In this document: positions 20,845 to 24,004 of the stretch, one piece after another
Position numbering within the stretch: the stretch's first letter is position 1
Layout of the letters: every line of letters starts with the position of its first letter
Position numbers and translations under genes: made by a program
IMG/VR virus record: IMGVR_UViG_3300042691_033377
Span: 1-24,004 of that record
Strand: one strand, 5' to 3'
DNA from: a virus
Length of the DNA: 24,004 bases
Notes under the pieces: generated by a model
What the model was told of the DNA's origin: nothing
Database searches by the model: none
What the model saw: only the letters and a program-made list of their open reading frames with translations

Positions 20845-22714
20845 AAAAGATATATCATATTTAGGTAAAGATTTTAATCAATTTCGAAAGAATCTGATTG
20901 ACTTTACTAAACAATATTTTCCACAAACATATACTGATTTTAATGAATCATCGCCTGGTATGATTTTCTTAGAATTAGCTTCATATGTGGGAGATGTATT
21001 ATCATATTATGCTGATAATAATTTAAGAGAATCATTTTTAGAGCAAGCATCGGAAAGAACTAATATATATGATTTAGCAAAATCTTTAGGATATGTTCCT
21101 AATAATGTTGTTCCTGCATATGTTACTTTAGATATTTTTCAATTGCTCCCAGCAACAGGGACTGGAGTTAACGTACAACCAGACTATAGTTATGCACTGT
21201 CAATCAAACCAGGAATGCGTATTAAACAAAACAATGGTTCTGCGATATTCCGTACATTAGACAGTGTAGATTTTGAATTTTCATCATCATATGATACAAC
21301 TGAAGTTACTGTGTATGAAAGTGATGAAGTAACAAAATTACCTACATATTATTTATTAAAAAAACAAGTACGTGCTGTATCTGGCGATGTAAAAGTTGGT
21401 TCATTTGATTTTACAACTCCAATTGCATATGATAAAATTATACTTCCAGAAAGTAATATTATTGAAGTATTATCCGTTGTAGAGTCAGATGGGGATAACT
21501 GGTATCAAGTTCCATATTTAGCACAAGATACAATATTTGAAGACGTACCTAATTTAGCAGAAAATGACCCGGATTTATCTGTATATCGGTCATCAGTTCC
21601 TAGTTTATTAAAACTTAGAAAAACAGCTAAACGATTTATTACTAGATTACGTAGTGATAATCGTTTGGAAATACAATTTGGCGCCGGGATATCGGATAAT
21701 AACGATGAAGAAATAATACCTAATCCTACAAATGTAGGAAATGGATTAAGTTCATTTAGAAGATCTGTTGATATTGATATAGATCCATCGAACTTTTTAT
21801 ATACTAGAACATATGGACAATCTCCATCTAATACGACATTAACAGTTACATATACTATAGGAAATGGTATTATAGACAACGTGCCAGCAAATACGTTAAC
21901 AGATATTAGTTTTTTAGAATATAATGATGATGTCAATGCTACTACAAATGCCGGATTAGTTAATTTTGTTAAATCTACAGTTGCAGTAAATAATCCTAGT
22001 CCAGCCGCCGGAGCTAAAACAGCAGATACAATACAAGATATAAAAAACAATGCTTTAGCTAATTTTGCTACTCAAAACCGTTTAGTAACAAGAGAAGATT
22101 ATATTATACGTGCATATTCATTGCCAGCAAAGTATGGAAGTGTATCAAAAGCATATATTGTTCCAGATGATCAAATATCACAACAAGATTACGAAGAATC
22201 TAGAATACCTAATCCATTAGCAATGAACATGTATGTGTTAGGATTTAATGATTCTAAACAACTAGTAGCATTAAATCAGGCTATAAAAGAAAACTTAAAA
22301 ACATATTTAGGATATTATAGAATTTTAACAGATGCTGTTAATATTAAAGATGCTTTTATTATTAATATAGGAGTTGATTTTGAAATTTCAGTGTTACCTA
22401 ATTATAATAGTAATGAAGTTTTATTAAATTGTATTAATGTATTAAAATCATTTTTCGATGTCGACAGATGGCAAATTAATCAACCTATAATAAAATCTGA
22501 TATTACTACTACAATATCTAATGTAAAAGGCGTACAATCTGTTATCGGAATAACTTTAAAAAATTTATATGATACAGATTTTGGATATTCTGGTAACATA
22601 TATGATTTAACTACGGCAACAAAAAATGGAGTAATTTATCCATCTTTAGATCCAAGCATATTTGAAATTAAATTTCCGACTCGCGATATAAAAGGCCGAG
22701 TAGTAAATTATTAA
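20834..22714 (+). CDS. gp6-like (baseplate J) wedge protein
   Basis: A 626-residue protein, close to T4 gp6 (660), the ring-forming wedge subunit. The N-terminus FNQFRKNLIDFTKQYFPQTYTDFNESSPGMIFLELASYVGDVLSYYADNNLRESFLEQASERTNIYDLAKSLGY is the typical start of T4-type gp6/baseplate J proteins ('F..sd.gm.llel.ayv.d.l.Yy.d...nE.fl..A..R..v..la..lGY'). The C-terminal third contains RLVTREDYIIRAYSLPAKYGSVSKAYIVPD, another baseplate J hallmark. Its place after gp25 confirms the call. Confidence 0.9.
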   Translation: METKKDISYLGKDFNQFRKNLIDFTKQYFPQTYTDFNESSPGMIFLELASYVGDVLSYYADNNLRESFLEQASERTNIYDLAKSLGYVPNNVVPAYVTLDIFQLLPATGTGVNVQPDYSYALSIKPGMRIKQNNGSAIFRTLDSVDFEFSSSYDTTEVTVYESDEVTKLPTYYLLKKQVRAVSGDVKVGSFDFTTPIAYDKIILPESNIIEVLSVVESDGDNWYQVPYLAQDTIFEDVPNLAENDPDLSVYRSSVPSLLKLRKTAKRFITRLRSDNRLEIQFGAGISDNNDEEIIPNPTNVGNGLSSFRRSVDIDIDPSNFLYTRTYGQSPSNTTLTVTYTIGNGIIDNVPANTLTDISFLEYNDDVNATTNAGLVNFVKSTVAVNNPSPAAGAKTADTIQDIKNNALANFATQNRLVTREDYIIRAYSLPAKYGSVSKAYIVPDDQISQQDYEESRIPNPLAMNMYVLGFNDSKQLVALNQAIKENLKTYLGYYRILTDAVNIKDAFIINIGVDFEISVLPNYNSNEVLLNCINVLKSFFDVDRWQINQPIIKSDITTTISNVKGVQSVIGITLKNLYDTDFGYSGNIYDLTTATKNGVIYPSLDPSIFEIKFPTRDIKGRVVNY

Positions 22715-22723
22715 AGGTAATCA

Positions 22724-23842
22724 ATGTTTAGAATATTTTATGCCGAAAAAGATGCAACATTATACGAAGCATATCCTGATTATAATACCGGATTAGATGA
22801 AGTATTAGAAATAGGAAAACGTTTAGGAACAGACGGAGCTACGTTATTAAAGTCTAGGGCTGTTATACAATTTGATATGACAGAGATTTCTGCATCTCTT
22901 TCAAAGTATAGTAAAACGGTTAATGACTGTAAATTCATAATGCAGTTATATACATCTCATGCAAAAAATTTACCATCCGACTATGCGATATATGCAAAAT
23001 TAGTAGGTGAAAATTGGATAAATGGTACTGGGTATCTATCTAGTTTAACAACAGATGGAGTTGCCTGGAGTGGTTCGCAATCTGGATCTGCTTGGATATC
23101 ATCAAGTCAGCAAATACAAGTAGGAAGTAGTACATTATATATTTCTGGAAGTGGTGCTGGAGGATCGTGGTTATATCAGTCAGCATCTGCAGGAAGTACT
23201 GCTGGATTAATATCATCTGAATCATTTTCGTATCGGGTTACTGATATTAATATGAATGTTACAGATGCAATTAAAATTTGGTTAAGTGGTAGTGGCGGTG
23301 CTTCAATTCCAAATTATGGATTTTTATTACAATTTGCAGATTCTGATGAAGCAAATACTTCTAAAGCTGGGTATGTAAGATATTTTAGTAGAGATACTCA
23401 TACTATATATGTTCCTAAAATTATAATGTACTGGGATAACAGTGCATTTACAACAGGATCGTTAACAGCCGCTGATACTGAATCATATACAATATATACA
23501 CAAGTAAAACCTGAATATAAAGATACTGAGGTTGCTAAAATTAGAATTTATGCTCGAGATAAATATCCTAGAAAATCGCCGACAAATTTATTTCCAATTG
23601 AAACAGTAAAATATTTACCAACTACTTCTTATTATGCTGTATTCGATGCACATACAGATGAAGCCATAATTCCGTACGATAATATTTATAACAAAGTTAG
23701 TTGTGATAGTACTAGCAATTATATTTACATCGACATGAATAGTTTTATGCCAGAACGTTATTATCGTTTAGAATTTAAAATTGTAGATGGAATTACGGAA
23801 CAGTACATCGATAACGACATTTATTTTAAAGTAGTTAGATAA
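22724..23842 (+). CDS. Baseplate or tail protein with DNRLRE-like N-terminus
   Basis: A 372-residue protein immediately after the gp6-like gene, where T4 has other wedge genes. The N-terminal part (YAEKDATLYEAYPDYNTGLDEVLEIGK...LKSRAVIQFDMTEI, about 5-55) resembles DNRLRE-type beta domains of surface and tail proteins ('D..l....p..N.G....l.ig....KsR.ll.Fd.s.i'). The middle is Ser/Gly-rich (SGSQSGSAWISSSQQ, SGSGAGGSWLYQSAS) and probably loop-rich beta structure. The C-terminal part is again beta-rich. It is presumably on the virion surface, where it could contact fibres or the host. Not clearly homologous to T4 gp7 or gp8. Confidence 0.6.
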   Translation: MFRIFYAEKDATLYEAYPDYNTGLDEVLEIGKRLGTDGATLLKSRAVIQFDMTEISASLSKYSKTVNDCKFIMQLYTSHAKNLPSDYAIYAKLVGENWINGTGYLSSLTTDGVAWSGSQSGSAWISSSQQIQVGSSTLYISGSGAGGSWLYQSASAGSTAGLISSESFSYRVTDINMNVTDAIKIWLSGSGGASIPNYGFLLQFADSDEANTSKAGYVRYFSRDTHTIYVPKIIMYWDNSAFTTGSLTAADTESYTIYTQVKPEYKDTEVAKIRIYARDKYPRKSPTNLFPIETVKYLPTTSYYAVFDAHTDEAIIPYDNIYNKVSCDSTSNYIYIDMNSFMPERYYRLEFKIVDGITEQYIDNDIYFKVVR

Positions 23843-24004
23843 TGGCAAATCGAATATCTATAAATAATGAAAATATACCAGTAACAACGGATACTAATAG
23901 TATATCTCGTACTTTTATACCTACGAGATTAGATCCAGTTGAACAACAAATACAATCAAAATATAGATCTGAAGGATTAACTTATATATCTAATAACAAT
24001 GATA
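23842..24004 (+). CDS. Partial hypothetical tail-region protein (N-terminal 54 residues)
   Basis: A frame starts at ATG 23842, overlapping the previous stop as TAATG, and runs off the right edge after 54 residues (MANRISINNENIPVTTDTNSISRTFIPTRLDP...). It has no signal peptide. Too little is present to assign it. Overlap and orientation place it in the baseplate/tail operon. Confidence 0.6.
   Translation, partial: MANRISINNENIPVTTDTNSISRTFIPTRLDPVEQQIQSKYRSEGLTYISNNND

Noticed and set aside
21505-22050. 181-codon open frame on the - strand inside the gp6-like gene
   Set aside because: It lies fully within a strongly supported baseplate gene and shows hydrophobic, shadow-like composition.
23682-23690. 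ATATTTATA inside the 372-residue tail gene
   Set aside because: Intragenic copy without a following TAAA or gene start. It shows that the core can occur by chance and limits confidence in weak promoter calls.
23859-23866. Exact T4 late box TATAAATA on the + strand
   Set aside because: It lies inside the coding start of the last partial gene with no gene beginning just downstream; likely chance in AT-rich DNA.
1-24004. tRNA genes, CRISPR arrays, insertion sequences, integrase or attachment sites
   Set aside because: None seen by eye: no cloverleaf-like segments, no regularly spaced repeats and no transposase or integrase motifs. All gaps between genes are shorter than about 160 bases.

Overview
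The window reads as part of the genome of a large, strictly tailed, T4-like (contractile-tail) bacteriophage. Genes are tightly packed, with ATGA/TAATG overlaps and gaps of a few bases, mostly on the + strand, and the DNA is AT-rich. The right end carries a recognisable T4-type morphogenesis block: a gp55-like late sigma factor, an OB-fold baseplate hub/spike protein, a gp25-like wedge protein and a gp6-like (baseplate J) wedge protein. Several independent clues point to a Bacteroidota host: a DUF4494-type small protein, a Bacteroidota-style histone H1-like protein, a signal peptide whose predicted mature end is Gln, and three putative promoters of the form TTTG(or TTGG)-N19-TATATT, which resembles the Bacteroidota -33/-7 promoter. 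The host assignment is inference.

Layout. 1-1250: a partial gene and two small genes in DNA that looks richer in GC than the rest, followed by a GC-rich hairpin/repeat spacer. 1262-8640: mostly short late-type genes, including a ferritin-like protein, a tiny membrane peptide, a tiny basic protein, an SGNH-hydrolase/peptidoglycan-binding/lysozyme fusion, a histone H1-like protein, a 526-residue unknown, a DUF4494 protein and a methyltransferase. 8639-9720: a gene with a second long frame nested in its 3' part, then a secreted protein closed by a bidirectional terminator. 9785-13250: three tandem paralogous genes on the - strand. 13251-13359: a divergent promoter region. 13360-14391: a UV damage endonuclease (UvdE/UvsE) of distinct base composition. 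14444-17995: a small protein, a coiled-coil membrane protein, a zinc ribbon, an HD phosphohydrolase, a small membrane protein, the late sigma factor and an unknown. 17988-24004: hub, wedge and tail genes, running off the right end.

The main unifying observation is a set of nine or ten otherwise unrelated proteins whose N-termini share a short basic/hydrophobic leader ending in L-x-E or I-x-E, in five cases exactly at residue 10 (for example MIRLRDLLTE, MIRLKQLLSE, MIRLSKLLAE). This is the layout of the T4 capsid-targeting sequence, cut after (L/I)-x-E by the gp21 prohead protease. I infer that this region encodes a cargo of internal head proteins that are packaged and may be delivered with the DNA: a muralytic fusion enzyme, three paralogous proteins, a large unknown and several small proteins. 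The histone-like and ferritin-like genes are intermixed with them but lack such leaders.

Two promoter classes appear. One is TTTG-N19-TATATT (host-like, probably early; before the DUF4494 gene, the secreted protein and uvdE). The other is a lone ATATTTATA-TAAA element 15-40 bases before many start codons on both strands, with no -33 partner, as expected for a gp55-type late sigma factor encoded in the same window.
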